Positions 1 through 7,990 of a DNA stretch of 38,042 bases are shown in pieces. The translations under genes and the position numbers were made by a program. A model generated the notes under the pieces. The model worked only from the letters and a program-made list of their open reading frames with translations, did no database searches and was not told the DNA's origin. The DNA is from Hymenobacter rubripertinctus (lineage in GTDB: Bacteria > Bacteroidota > Bacteroidia > Cytophagales > Hymenobacteraceae), in the NCBI RefSeq assembly GCF_003583925.1, contig NZ_QYCN01000011.1, positions 55,893-93,934 on the forward strand, read 5' to 3'. Within the stretch, counting starts at the first letter, position 1; every line of letters starts with the position of its first letter.

Positions 1-543
1 GGCGGTGGGCAGCAGGGTGTAGCCGTAGGCGGTGGTGGCCTCCATGGCGGCCGGCAGGTTGAGGATGCTGTTCACTAGAATGAGCGCCTGCACGTGCCCG
101 GGGTATTTTTGGGCGTAAGCCGTGGCCAGAATCCCGCCGAAGGAGTGACTCATCAGCGTCCATTTTTCCAGGTGCAGCTGCTGGCGCAATTCCTCCATAT
201 CCTGCACCTGGCGCTCCAGGGAGTAGTTCTTGTGCAAGTCGCTGGCCGAGCGGCCGCTGCCGCGCTGGTCCAGGTACACCATCTGCAAATCGGTTTCCAG
301 GCGCGGGCCGGCCAGCACTTCCACGGCCTGGCTGCCCGCCCCGGGGCCGCCGTGCACCAGCAGGCAGGCGGGGCCTTTGCCGGCCACGCGCACGTACAGG
401 CGCACACTGTCCGAGGTCTGGAACGTTACCGGGCCGTTGGTCAGGGGCCGGGCCGTGGCGGATTGCAGCAGCGTTAGGAACAGGGCCAAAACGCCCAGGC
501 AGCGAAGCAGAGCAGGGGCGGCGGCGGGACGGAGCGTTTTCAT
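1..543 (-). CDS. Secreted alpha/beta hydrolase (proline iminopeptidase-like), 3' part off window
   Basis: The frame is open from an ATG at 543 to the window edge, giving 181 residues; the C-terminal half lies outside. Residues 1-31 form a signal peptide (basic start, hydrophobic core, ending SATA). The alpha/beta hydrolase core follows: HGGPG at 64-68 (oxyanion loop), DQRGSG at 92-97, and the nucleophile elbow SHSFGG at 132-137 with Ser134 as the likely catalytic serine. HGGPG plus DQRGSG is typical of the prolyl aminopeptidase branch, but many esterases share it, so the substrate is unknown. The Asp and His of the triad would lie beyond the edge. The signal peptide implies a periplasmic or secreted enzyme. 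It is transcribed in the same direction as leuB but separated by 377 bp with a terminator, so it is probably an independent unit. Confidence 0.85.
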   Translation of the reverse strand, partial: MKTLRPAAAPALLRCLGVLALFLTLLQSATARPLTNGPVTFQTSDSVRLYVRVAGKGPACLLVHGGPGAGSQAVEVLAGPRLETDLQMVYLDQRGSGRSASDLHKNYSLERQVQDMEELRQQLHLEKWTLMSHSFGGILATAYAQKYPGHVQALILVNSILNLPAAMEATTAYGYTLLPTA

Positions 544-685
544 AACGGTAGGCAGTAGTGGTGATGGGTTGGTTTCGATGCCCCAAACATCCGCCAAAGT
601 CCCGGCCTTGCCGAGCGCAAACCGGGTGAACCGTCGGCTGGCCCGGGTGAACCGACCAACCCGCCGGGGCCGGCTGCGTGCCCGC

Positions 686-730
686 AAAAAAGCCCGGGCC
701 ACTGGTCCGGCGACCAGCTACCCGGGCTTT
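686..730 (-). terminator. Rho-independent terminator downstream of leuB
   Basis: A 10-bp outer stem (689-698 with 721-730, AAAGCCCGGG/CCCGGGCTTT) encloses an inner CTGGTC/GACCAG stem. Read on the minus strand it is followed by six T (691-686). It probably ends the leu operon and insulates the hydrolase gene. Confidence 0.8.
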
Positions 731-774
731 AACCCCACCCCTGGGGTGTTTTTCTGCGAATGAGTGAATGAGTG

Positions 775-890
775 AATTGAACTGTCATCCTGAGCTTGCG
801 AAGGATCTTCTCACGCGGGAACGACAATCGTACAAACAACTCGTGCTGACGTGAGAGGATCCTTCGCAAGCTCAGGATGACAGTTCAATT
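775..890. repeat. Long inverted repeat, family A (TGTCATCCTGAG type)
   Basis: Arms 775-815 and 850-890 (41 bp, one mismatch) flank a loop of about 34 nt. The arm core TGTCATCCTGAG..GAAGGATC recurs at 2669-2751 and 21845-21920, and as a variant at 19453-19579. It lies in the 3' region of leuB, between that gene and its terminator. Just outside it, 761-780 holds tandem GAATGAGT units. It would fold as a very stable RNA hairpin. No gene is visible in 544-920 apart from this and the terminator. Confidence 0.9.
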
Positions 891-920
891 TAACCGTTCA
901 GCAATCCACTATCACCCCCT

Positions 921-2045
921 TCAAATAATGGTGCTTAAACCGAGCTGGATGTTGTTGCGGTGCATTTCGCAGTCGTGGATGTCGAGCACCGCGTAGGTGA
1001 TGAAGCTGCCCACCTGCTCGGTGGTGTAACGGGTGGCCGGGTTGAGCTCGGGGGTTACCACGCCGGAGTTCAGGGCGTGCTGCACGGCGTCGCGGACGCA
1101 CTCGGCTTCGATGAGCAGGCCGAAATGGTCGAGCAGCAGGGCGGTCGAGAGGATGGTGGCAATGGGGTTGGCAAGGCCCTGGCCCTTAGCCTGCGGGAAA
1201 GAGCCGTGGATGGGCTCGAACAGCGCCGCCGCGTCGCCGATGGAGGCCGAGGGCAGCAGGCCCAGGGAGCCGGCAATAACGGAGGCCTCGTCGGAGAGGA
1301 TGTCACCGAACATGTTTTCGGTCAGCATGACATCAAACTGGCGCGGGTTGAGGATGATTTGCATGGCCGCGTTGTCCACGTACAGAAAGTCGAGGGCCAC
1401 GCTGGGGTACTCGGGGGCGAGGCCCTGCACGGTTTCGCGCCAGAGGCGGGAGGTTTCCAGCACGTTGGCCTTATCCACGAGGGTGAGCTGGTGGCGGCGG
1501 GTTTCGGCGGCCCGGAAGGCCCGGTGGGCAATGCGCAGGATTTCGTCGCGGTGGTAGGTGCAGTGGTCGTAGGCGCTGGCGCGGTCCTCGGAGCGGCCTT
1601 TCTCCCCGAAGTAGATGCCGCCCGTCAGCTCCCGGAAAATCAGAATGTCGGTGCCCTGGATGCGCTCGGGCCTGAGGGGCGAGTGGGCCAGCAGCTGGTC
1701 GTAGGCCGTGATGGGGCGGATGTTGGCGTAGAGCCCCAACTCCTTGCGCAAACCCAGCAACCCCTGCTCGGGGCGCACTGGGGCGGTGGGGTCGTTATCG
1801 TACTTCGGGTCACCGATGGCGCCCAGCAGCACCGCGTCGGCGCGGCGGCAGGCGGTCAGGGTGGCTTCGGGCAGGGGCGCGCCGGTGGCGTCGATGGCGC
1901 AGGCGCCCAGCAGCTGGTAGTCAAACTGAAACTCGTGCCCGAACCGGTCGGATACGGCTTTGAGCACGCGCACGGCCTCGGCGCACACTTCCGGCCCGAT
2001 ACCGTCGCCGGGCAATACCACAATCCGTTTGCTTAAAATATCCAT
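921..2045 (-). CDS. leuB: 3-isopropylmalate dehydrogenase
   Basis: This 374-aa protein catalyses NAD-dependent oxidative decarboxylation of 3-isopropylmalate to 2-oxoisocaproate, the last leucine-specific step before transamination, in the cytoplasm. Seen in the sequence: GDGIGPE at 13-19, RELTGGIYFG at 138-147, DKANVL at 191-196 and the Mg/NAD site NMFGDILSDEA at 244-254. Length matches the family (about 350-375). The ATG at 2045 overlaps the end of leuD by 13 nt, which indicates translational coupling and last place in the operon leuA-leuC-leuD-leuB. Inverted repeat 775-890 and a terminator follow. The related isocitrate and tartrate dehydrogenases are excluded by the leu neighbours. Confidence 0.97.
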   Translation of the reverse strand: MDILSKRIVVLPGDGIGPEVCAEAVRVLKAVSDRFGHEFQFDYQLLGACAIDATGAPLPEATLTACRRADAVLLGAIGDPKYDNDPTAPVRPEQGLLGLRKELGLYANIRPITAYDQLLAHSPLRPERIQGTDILIFRELTGGIYFGEKGRSEDRASAYDHCTYHRDEILRIAHRAFRAAETRRHQLTLVDKANVLETSRLWRETVQGLAPEYPSVALDFLYVDNAAMQIILNPRQFDVMLTENMFGDILSDEASVIAGSLGLLPSASIGDAAALFEPIHGSFPQAKGQGLANPIATILSTALLLDHFGLLIEAECVRDAVQHALNSGVVTPELNPATRYTTEQVGSFITYAVLDIHDCEMHRNNIQLGLSTII

Positions 2046-2632
2046 GGTCGGTGCTGTTCGAAGGTGGTAATGGCCGATTCCTGGCTCAGGAGAAAGTCAA
2101 TGTCGTCGTACCCGCTTAGCAGGCACTCTTTTTTGTAGGCATCCAGCCCGAAGCGGATGGGCTCGGCCCGGCCCGGCACGCGCAGCGTCTGGGCGCGCAG
2201 GTCCACGGTCAGGGCCAGGTCGGAATCGGCCTGCACGGCGGCAAACAGGGCCTGGAGCTCGGGCTCCGTGACTTGCACGGGCAGCAGGCCGGTATTCAGC
2301 GCGTTGCCCCGGAAAATATCGGCGAAGTAGCTGCTGATGACCACCCGGAAACCGGCGTCATACAAGGCCCAGGCGGCGTGCTCGCGGCTGGAGCCACACC
2401 CGAAGTTCTGGCCCGCCAACAGGATCTGGTGGCCCTGGTAGCGCGGGTCGTTGAGCACGAAATCAGCCTTGGGCTGGCCGCCCGGGGCGTAGCGCCAGTC
2501 GGCAAACAGGTTCTGGCCGAACCCCTCGCGGGTGGTGGCTTTCAGAAAGCGGGCCGGGATAATCTGGTCGGTATCCACGTTCTCGATGGGCAGCGGGACC
2601 ACCCCGGAACGCAGGGTTTGAAATTTTTCCAT
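2033..2632 (-). CDS. leuD: 3-isopropylmalate dehydratase small subunit
   Basis: LeuD (199 aa from the chosen start) pairs with LeuC to isomerise 2-isopropylmalate to 3-isopropylmalate. Diagnostic segments are NVDTDQIIPARFL at 18-30 and FGCGSSREHA at 77-86, the swivelling-domain substrate loop. The frame stays open to 2674, but I chose the ATG at 2632 (MEKFQTLRSG). It gives the usual LeuD length of about 200, and the longer start would put the N-terminus inside an inverted repeat (2669-2751). The stop overlaps the leuB start by 13 nt. leuC lies upstream, separated only by the repeat. Confidence 0.96.
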   Translation of the reverse strand: MEKFQTLRSGVVPLPIENVDTDQIIPARFLKATTREGFGQNLFADWRYAPGGQPKADFVLNDPRYQGHQILLAGQNFGCGSSREHAAWALYDAGFRVVISSYFADIFRGNALNTGLLPVQVTEPELQALFAAVQADSDLALTVDLRAQTLRVPGRAEPIRFGLDAYKKECLLSGYDDIDFLLSQESAITTFEQHRPWIF

Positions 2633-2668
2633 CAGGGGTGAGAAAGGGGGTGGGATAATGAAAACGCG

Positions 2669-2751
2669 TGTCATCCTGACGAAGGAAGGATCTTATTACA
2701 CCTGAGCACTTTGCGCTGACGTGACAAGATCCTTCCTTCGTCAGGATGACA
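2669..2751. repeat. Inverted repeat, family A, overlapping the leuC stop
   Basis: Perfect 26-bp arms at 2669-2694 and 2726-2751 with a 31-nt loop. The arm core is the same TGTCATCCTGA sequence as in 775-890. The right arm contains the leuC stop codon (2741-2743) and its last codons. The element fills the leuC-leuD gap inside an operon, so it presumably acts at RNA level (3'-end stabilisation or partial termination) and not as a full terminator. Confidence 0.9.
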
Positions 2752-4153
2752 GTTCGTGGTCGAGCACGTACTCGGCCACGTCTACCAAGCGGCCTTCCAC
2801 GGCCGTGATGGCCGCTACCAGGGGGCTGGCCAGCAGGGTGCGGGCGCCGGGCCCCTGGCGGCCCTCGAAGTTGCGGTTGGAGGTAGAAACGCAGTAAGCG
2901 CCGGCCGGAATCTTGTCCTCGTTCATGGCCAGACAGGCGCTGCACCCCGGTTCGCGCAGCTCGAAGCCGGCGGCGGCCAGCACCTTATCCAGTCCTTCGG
3001 CAATGGCCTGGCGGGCCACCTGTTGGGAGCCGGGCACGATGAGCACCTCCACGTGCGGGGCCTTCTGCCGGCCCTTCACGAAGGCGGCCACCGTGCGCAG
3101 GTCCTCGATGCGGGAGTTGGTGCAGCTGCCAATGAACACGTGGCTGATTTTCTGGCCCAGCAACGACTCACCCGCCCTGAAGCCCATGTAGCGCAGCGAC
3201 TTATCGAGGCTGGCGGCCTCCGCGGCATCGGTGAGCACCGGGATGGTGGCGCTCAGGGGCATGCCCATGCCGGGGTTGGTGCCGAAGGTTATCATGGGCC
3301 GAATCGTGCCGGCCGCGAAGTGGTGCTCGGCGTCGAAAACGGCATCGGCATCGGAGGGCAGGGTTTGCCAGTAGGCCACGGCCCGGTCCCAGTTTTCGCC
3401 CCGGGGGGCATAGGGGCGGCCGTGCAGGTAGTCGAACGTGGTAGAATCGGGGGCGATGAGGCCGCCGCGAGCCCCCATCTCAATGCTCATGTTGCAGACC
3501 GTCATGCGCGCTTCCATACTCAGGGCCCGGATGGCGCTGCCGGCGTACTCCACGAAGTAGCCGGTGGCCCCGCCGGTGCCCAGGGCGGCAATAATGTGCA
3601 GAATCACATCCTTGGCCGACACGCCCGCCGCCAGCTCCCCGTCCACGGTAATGCGCATGCGCCGGGGCTTGTCGAGCAGCAGGCACTGGGAGGCCATCAC
3701 CTGGGTCACCTGGCTGGTGCCAATCCCGAAGGCAATGGCCCCGAACGCCCCGTGGGTGGAGGTGTGGGAGTCGCCGCAGACGATGGTGAGGCCGGGCTGG
3801 GTCAGGCCCAACTCGGGGCCAATCACGTGCACGATGCCCTGGTGGGGGTGGCCCAGCCCGAACAGCTCCACGCCGTGGCGGGCGCAGTTTTCGGTGAGCT
3901 TATCCACCTGGGAGCGGGAAAGCGGGTCCTGAATCGGCTGGTCCTGGTGGCGGGTGGGCACATTGTGGTCGGCGGTGGCCAGCATTTGCCCGGGCCGGCG
4001 TAGGGTCAGGCCCCGGGCCGTCAGCTCGTCGAAGGCCTGGGGGCTGGTCACCTCGTGAATCAGGTGGCGGTCGATGTAGAACACCGAGAGGCCGCCGGGC
4101 ACCTCGCGCACCACGTGTGCGTCCCAGATTTTATCAAATAGCGTCCTGGACAT
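2741..4153 (-). CDS. leuC: 3-isopropylmalate dehydratase large subunit
   Basis: This 470-aa aconitase-family protein is the [4Fe-4S] catalytic subunit of isopropylmalate isomerase. The three cluster ligands are visible: C344 in IGSCTNS, and C404 and C407 in GCSACLAM. The [13 protein letters not shown] segment lies at 126-138. Length is normal for LeuC (about 465-475). The start is ATG at 4153. The last residues (..ELSS) and TGA come from the right arm of inverted repeat 2669-2751, so the natural C-terminus may have been slightly altered when that element arrived. The upstream neighbour is leuA, about 204 bp away across a repeat and the leuA terminator-like hairpin. Confidence 0.97.
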   Translation of the reverse strand: MSRTLFDKIWDAHVVREVPGGLSVFYIDRHLIHEVTSPQAFDELTARGLTLRRPGQMLATADHNVPTRHQDQPIQDPLSRSQVDKLTENCARHGVELFGLGHPHQGIVHVIGPELGLTQPGLTIVCGDSHTSTHGAFGAIAFGIGTSQVTQVMASQCLLLDKPRRMRITVDGELAAGVSAKDVILHIIAALGTGGATGYFVEYAGSAIRALSMEARMTVCNMSIEMGARGGLIAPDSTTFDYLHGRPYAPRGENWDRAVAYWQTLPSDADAVFDAEHHFAAGTIRPMITFGTNPGMGMPLSATIPVLTDAAEAASLDKSLRYMGFRAGESLLGQKISHVFIGSCTNSRIEDLRTVAAFVKGRQKAPHVEVLIVPGSQQVARQAIAEGLDKVLAAAGFELREPGCSACLAMNEDKIPAGAYCVSTSNRNFEGRQGPGARTLLASPLVAAITAVEGRLVDVAEYVLDHELSS

Positions 4154-4190
4154 GAGAGAAGGGGTGGGGGTGGGGTAATGGGGAAATCAT

Positions 4191-4342
4191 CTGTCATGCT
4201 GAGCGAAGCGGAGCGGAGTCGAAGCATCTCTACCGCTTCGTGCTGGCGGGGCGCCTCACCCCCCGGCCCCCTCTCCGAAAAAGGAGAGGGGGAGCCGGAT
4301 GATTGGGGCGGCGCTTCACCATGCTCCGTTCAGCATCACAGC
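4191..4342. repeat. Degenerate inverted repeat, family B, with internal C-rich hairpin
   Basis: The left end (4191-4215, CTGTCATGCTGAGCGAAG..) pairs with about two mismatches with 4326-4342 (CCGTTCAGCATCACAG). The left side continues into GTCGAAGCATCTCTACCGC (4219-4237), as in 26801-26946. Nested inside is a 10-bp stem CCCCCTCTCC/GGAGAGGGGG (4267-4276 with 4283-4292). It lies in the leuA-leuC gap. Confidence 0.7.
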
Positions 4343-4344
4343 AT

Positions 4345-4384
4345 AAAAAAACAGGCGTCAGCTGGTGGTAACCAGTTGCGCCTG
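4345..4384 (-). terminator. Terminator-like hairpin overlapping the leuA stop codon
   Basis: On the minus strand CAGGCG (4384-4379) pairs with CGCCTG (4357-4352), with an inner CAACTGG/CCAGCTG stem, followed by seven T (4351-4345). The leuA stop (4358-4360) is inside the 3' side of the stem. As leuC, leuD and leuB follow in the same direction, it would act as an attenuating or processing hairpin unless leuCDB has its own promoter. Confidence 0.7.
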
Positions 4385-5524
4385 TTCTACCAGTTGGTGC
4401 AGGTCGGTGTCGATGACTTCCTTCTGGCAGTCGGCCAGCACGAGGAAGGAGGAGTACGCTTTGTTGAGGGCCACGCGGTCGAAGTCGTAGCCGATTTTCT
4501 GGAGGCGGTAGGCGAGGGCGGCGCGGCCGGAGCGGGCGGTGAGCACGATGCTGGAATCGGGCATGCCCACCTCGCGGGGGTCAATGATTTCGTAGGTGGC
4601 GCGGTGCTTAATCACGCCGTCCTGGTGAATGCCGCTGGAATGGGCAAACGCGTTGGCCCCCACAATGGCTTTGTTGGCCTGCACCGGCATGCTCATCAGG
4701 TGCGATACCATGGCGGAGGTTTCGGCCAGCAACTGGGTGTTGATGCCGGTGCTGAAGTTGAGGTAGGGATGCTGGCGGAGCACCATCACGGCTTCTTCGA
4801 GGGCCGTGTTGCCGGCCCGCTCGCCCACCCCGTTAATGGTGCACTCGACCTGCCGGGCCCCGCCGAGTACGCCCGCAATGGAGTTGGCGGTAGCCATGCC
4901 CAAATCGTTGTGGCAGTGGGTGGAGAGGCGCACGCGCTCCATGCCGCGCACGTTGTCGATGAGGTACTTGATTTTGGCACCGTATTCGGCCGGGAGGCAG
5001 TAGCCGGTAGTGTCGGGGATGTTGAGCACGGTGGCCCCGGCCCGGATGGCGGCCTCGCACACGCGGGCCAGAAACTCATTGTCGGTGCGGCCGGCGTCCT
5101 CGGCGTAGAACTCCACGTCCTCCACGAAGGATTTGGCCAGCCGCACCGCCGCCACGGCCCGCTCCAGCACCTGGTCCGGGGTGCTGCACAGCTTAAAGCG
5201 AATGTGCGACTCGGAGGTGCCGATGCCGGTGTGAATGCGCGGGTAGCGGGCGGCTTTCAATGCTTCGGCCGCCGTTATAATGTCGTTTTCCACGGCCCGC
5301 GACAAAGCGCAGACGGTAGCCTCGCGGGTCTGGGCCGCAATGGCCGCCACGGCCGCAAAGTCGCCGGGACTCGATACGGGGAAGCCGGCCTCGATTACGT
5401 CCACGCCGAGTAGCTCCAGCTGCCGGGCAATCAGCAGTTTCTCCTCCCGGTTGAGCTTGCAGCCGGGCACCTGCTCCCCGTCGCGCAGGGTAGTATCGAA
5501 GATGTGGACTTTCTCGGGAGACAT
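4358..5524 (-). CDS. leuA: 2-isopropylmalate synthase, short form without regulatory domain
   Basis: LeuA condenses acetyl-CoA with 2-oxoisovalerate, the committed step of leucine synthesis. The TIM-barrel motifs are DTTLRDGEQ at 10-18 and the metal-binding HCHND at 203-207 (H203, H205). I chose ATG 5524; an in-frame TTG lies two codons upstream. The product is 388 aa, whereas classic feedback-regulated LeuA is about 510-520 aa with a C-terminal LeuA allosteric domain. That domain is absent here: the protein ends about 50 residues after the linker region, in a hairpin containing the stop. Homocitrate synthase or citramalate synthase are alternative activities for this fold, but linkage to leuC, leuD and leuB favours IPMS. 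Leucine feedback inhibition is probably missing or indirect. Confidence 0.93.
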   Translation of the reverse strand: MSPEKVHIFDTTLRDGEQVPGCKLNREEKLLIARQLELLGVDVIEAGFPVSSPGDFAAVAAIAAQTREATVCALSRAVENDIITAAEALKAARYPRIHTGIGTSESHIRFKLCSTPDQVLERAVAAVRLAKSFVEDVEFYAEDAGRTDNEFLARVCEAAIRAGATVLNIPDTTGYCLPAEYGAKIKYLIDNVRGMERVRLSTHCHNDLGMATANSIAGVLGGARQVECTINGVGERAGNTALEEAVMVLRQHPYLNFSTGINTQLLAETSAMVSHLMSMPVQANKAIVGANAFAHSSGIHQDGVIKHRATYEIIDPREVGMPDSSIVLTARSGRAALAYRLQKIGYDFDRVALNKAYSSFLVLADCQKEVIDTDLHQLVEQAQLVTTS

Positions 5525-5697
5525 GGGCAATGACTTCGTGGCAGAAGGAAAGCTCCAAGTACACCCATCGGGGCCACTACCGGAAACGACTAGTCGGCGC
5601 GCCTACTATTTCAAAAAGTTGATTGTGTCTTTGTAAGTTGTTGATTTATAGGTAGTAAATAATGAACGGCTTACGAAGGCCAAAGGGATTCACATCG

Positions 5698-5792
5698 GTT
5701 GTAGAGACGCGACACTTCGCGTCTCGCCGTTGAACGGCCAGACCAAGCCGTTAGCGTAACGTCAGCAACGCGAAGTGTCGCGTCTCTACAAC
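5698..5792. repeat. Inverted repeat with perfect 25-bp arms upstream of leuA
   Basis: Arms 5698-5722 and 5768-5792 (GTTGTAGAGACGCGACAC..) are perfect complements around a 45-nt loop. Inside each arm CGCGACACTTCGCG is itself nearly palindromic. It lies between the divergent leuA and the AT-rich gene at 5856. The rest of the 331-bp gap (5525-5855) shows no other gene. I see no clear TAnnTTTG box for leuA. Confidence 0.9.
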
Positions 5793-5800
5793 TATGATCG

Positions 5801-5829
5801 TTGTGAGGAATATGAAGGCCCTCTATATT
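5801..5829 (+). promoter_or_regulatory. Possible sigma70-type promoter for the 5856 gene
   Basis: TTGTGA (5801-5806), 17-nt spacer, TATATT (5824-5829). This resembles the E. coli consensus more than the Bacteroidota TTTG/TAnnTTTG pattern. It lies about 27 nt before the proposed start. Confidence 0.4.
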
Positions 5830-5855
5830 GCAAGAGTTATCGGTGACCTTCTGAT

Positions 5856-6425
5856 GTGAGAAAAATGAATCCGCGTAAGCTATTGAGAGTGATTTTATTG
5901 TTGGTATTTGGTGTGTGGTACTTCTATGAGCAATACCGCATGGCGGAATCTGACTTTATGCTGGATGGGATTCTGTTATTTTTTATTGCAGTGTGCGGAA
6001 TTTGTTTTTATGGATGGTCTGTTATTAAAGATAGGCAACAGTACGCTCTAACAAAGAGGATAAATAGTTATTTCACAACCATCTTGGGCTTCATAATACT
6101 TCTGTCTAATCTTTGCTTTCAGGATAATAGGATGAACTCTGAAAGCTTAATAAAAGGATTTTATGATGGCGGGTTCAATGGATTTATGGTTGATTTTAAG
6201 AAGAACGGAAGCTACGTAATGGCTAACGGGAGTGGACTTGGGCAAAGCTATTTTTACGGAGTTTATTCTATAAAAGATAGTGTAATTACTCTTGATACAT
6301 CCAATATTGATAATTGTATAAAAACAACCACTCTGCTTATACAAAAGAGGAAATATTATAATCAGGTGCAAGTAGATTCAGCTGTAGTGTCTAAAAAAAA
6401 TAAGTTATATCGTTCAAGTAGATAA
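5856..6425 (+). CDS. Unknown AT-rich membrane protein
   Basis: I do not recognise this protein: 189 aa from GTG 5856, or 186 aa from ATG 5865. Three hydrophobic segments lie in the first half (about residues 9-24, 36-55 and 69-88). A polar, Asn/Lys/Ser-rich C-terminal region of about 100 residues follows, with a beta-rich look (GSYVMANGSG, SYFYGVYSIKDSVITLDTS). The codon choice (ATA, TTA, AAA) and AT-richness differ sharply from neighbouring genes, suggesting recent transfer. It is also the only plus-strand gene inside the minus-strand ilv/leu cluster. A candidate sigma70-type promoter lies at 5801-5829. No homologue or function can be assigned from sequence reading alone. Confidence 0.75.
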   Translation: MRKMNPRKLLRVILLLVFGVWYFYEQYRMAESDFMLDGILLFFIAVCGICFYGWSVIKDRQQYALTKRINSYFTTILGFIILLSNLCFQDNRMNSESLIKGFYDGGFNGFMVDFKKNGSYVMANGSGLGQSYFYGVYSIKDSVITLDTSNIDNCIKTTTLLIQKRKYYNQVQVDSAVVSKKNKLYRSSR

Positions 6426-6426
6426 T

Positions 6427-6495
6427 ATGAATAAGGTCATCGATAAGGAATTTGAATTTCGAGTTACTGAAGATAACCGAAACGGAATAAAGTGA
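6427..6495 (+). other. 22-codon ORF, possible remnant of a truncated gene
   Basis: An ATG two bases after the stop of the 5856 gene opens 22 codons (MNKVIDKEFEFRVTEDNRNG..) ending at TGA 6493-6495, ten bases before the end of ilvA on the other strand. Composition matches the AT-rich gene, and the peptide reads like the N-terminus of a soluble protein. It may be a second gene of the incoming segment cut off at the junction with native DNA, or chance. Confidence 0.3.
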
Positions 6496-6504
6496 GCCAC
6501 GCTT

Positions 6505-7782
6505 CTACACCAGCAAACTCAGAAAATCCTGCTTCCCGTTTAAATACTCGTACGAAAACCCCTCGGCCGTCATGCGCTGCTGGATTTCGGCAATGTCGTG
6601 GGGTTGCTGGACTTCCACGCCCACGAAAACGGGGCCTTTTTCCTTGTTGTTCTTCTTGATGTACTGAAACTGGATGATGTCGTCGTCCTCGCGCAGCACG
6701 TGGTTCACGAAGCGGCGCAGGGCCCCGGGCTTCTGGTTGAAAGTGACCAGGAAGTAGTGCTTGCGGCCCTGGTGGCGCAGGGCCCGCTCCTTGATGTCCT
6801 CCATGCGGGTGATGTCGTTGTTGGAGCCGCTGAGCACGCACACCACCGTTTTGCCCCGGATCTGGGCGGCGTACTGGTGGAGCACCGAGACGCTGAGCGT
6901 GCCGGCCGGCTCCAGCACAATGCCTTCCTCATTGTACATCTTCAACAGGTCTTCGCACACCTGGCCCTCGGGCACCAGGGCCACCTCATCCAGCAGCTCC
7001 CGGCAGATGGCAAACGTCAGCTCGCCCGGGCACTGCACGGCTGCCCCGTCCACGAAGCTCTCGATGTGCTCCAGCGGCTGGCGCGTGCCCGTCCGGATGG
7101 CGCGGTGCATGGAGGGCGCGCCCAGGGGCTGCACGCCTACCAGCCGGGTGGCGGGGCTGAGCTGGCGGAACACGCTGCTTAGCCCCGCCGCCAGTCCGCC
7201 GCCGCCGATGGGCATAAACACGAAGTCGATGGGGGCGGGGGCGTCATGCAGGATTTCCAGGCCCACGGTGGCCTGCCCGGCCACCACGGCCGCGTCATCA
7301 AACGGGTGCACGAACACGCCCTGCTGCTGGGCGCAAAACTCCTGGGCCGCCCGCGACGAATCGTCGAACGTAGCGCCCGTAAGCACAATTTCCACCTGGT
7401 TCTGCCCGAACAGGCGCACTTTGTTCACCTTCTGGGCGGGGGTGGCGGCGGGCATGAAAATGTAGCCCCGCCGCCCCAGTAGCTGGCAGGCGTAGGCCAC
7501 GCCCTGGGCGTGGTTGCCGGCCGAGGCGCACACCACCGGCCGCGCCGCTTCCTCGGCCGGCAGCCCCGCCATCTTGTTATAAGCCCCCCGGATTTTGTAG
7601 GAGCGCACCACCTGCAAATCCTCCCGCTTCAGGTAAATATCGGCCCCAAACGTGGCCGATAACCCCAGGTTATGCTGGAGCAGGGTGGGGTAGATGACGC
7701 CCTGCAACGTGCGGGCGGCCTCTTCCACGAGGTGCAGCGGGAGGGCCGGGGAAAGGGCAGTAGGAGGTTGGGGAGTAGCCAT
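6505..7782 (-). CDS. ilvA: Threonine dehydratase, biosynthetic type
   Basis: IlvA deaminates threonine to 2-oxobutanoate, the entry to isoleucine synthesis. It is 425 aa from ATG 7782. The PLP lysine is K63 in SYKIRGA, the phosphate-binding loop GGGGLAAG is at 193-200, and SAGNHAQG is at 87-94. Residues about 340-425 form an ACT-like regulatory domain (FLVTFNQKPGALRRFVNHVL, then an FVGVEV strand), consistent with isoleucine feedback. Length fits the one-ACT-domain form (about 400-425) and not the 510-aa E. coli form. ilvC lies upstream, across a 208-bp gap filled by inverted repeat 7804-7939. Serine is a possible side substrate. Confidence 0.95.
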   Translation of the reverse strand: MATPQPPTALSPALPLHLVEEAARTLQGVIYPTLLQHNLGLSATFGADIYLKREDLQVVRSYKIRGAYNKMAGLPAEEAARPVVCASAGNHAQGVAYACQLLGRRGYIFMPAATPAQKVNKVRLFGQNQVEIVLTGATFDDSSRAAQEFCAQQQGVFVHPFDDAAVVAGQATVGLEILHDAPAPIDFVFMPIGGGGLAAGLSSVFRQLSPATRLVGVQPLGAPSMHRAIRTGTRQPLEHIESFVDGAAVQCPGELTFAICRELLDEVALVPEGQVCEDLLKMYNEEGIVLEPAGTLSVSVLHQYAAQIRGKTVVCVLSGSNNDITRMEDIKERALRHQGRKHYFLVTFNQKPGALRRFVNHVLREDDDIIQFQYIKKNNKEKGPVFVGVEVQQPHDIAEIQQRMTAEGFSYEYLNGKQDFLSLLV

Positions 7783-7803
7783 GCGGAATGACGTTCTTCT
7801 GGT

Positions 7804-7939
7804 TATACTCGTCGCGAAGTGGTTTGCGAAACCGAAGTAGGGTGCGGAGCTTGCCCCCGCCCGCCATTGAACGACAGTGCCTGGTTTCGTTCAATGGCGG
7901 GCGGGGGCAAGCCCCGCACCCTACTTCGCGACGAGTATA
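7804..7939. repeat. Nested inverted repeat between ilvC and ilvA
   Basis: Outer arms 7804-7820 and 7923-7939 (TATACTCGTCGCGAAGT) are perfect. Inner arms 7837-7874 and 7888-7925 (GTAGGGTGCGG.. through CGCCATTGAACGA) pair almost completely. The whole is a giant cruciform-capable palindrome of 136 bp with unpaired bulges at 7821-7836. It occupies most of the ilvC-ilvA intergenic gap. Confidence 0.9.
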
Positions 7940-7990
7940 GTCGTCTATCTATCCCGGAGCAAACTGTTTAGGATGACAGGCTGTGTATGC

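Noticed and set aside
5480..5570. Leucine-containing leader-peptide-like ORF upstream of and overlapping leuA
   Set aside because: Only three scattered leucines and no alternative hairpins of attenuator type; overlap with leuA makes chance more likely.
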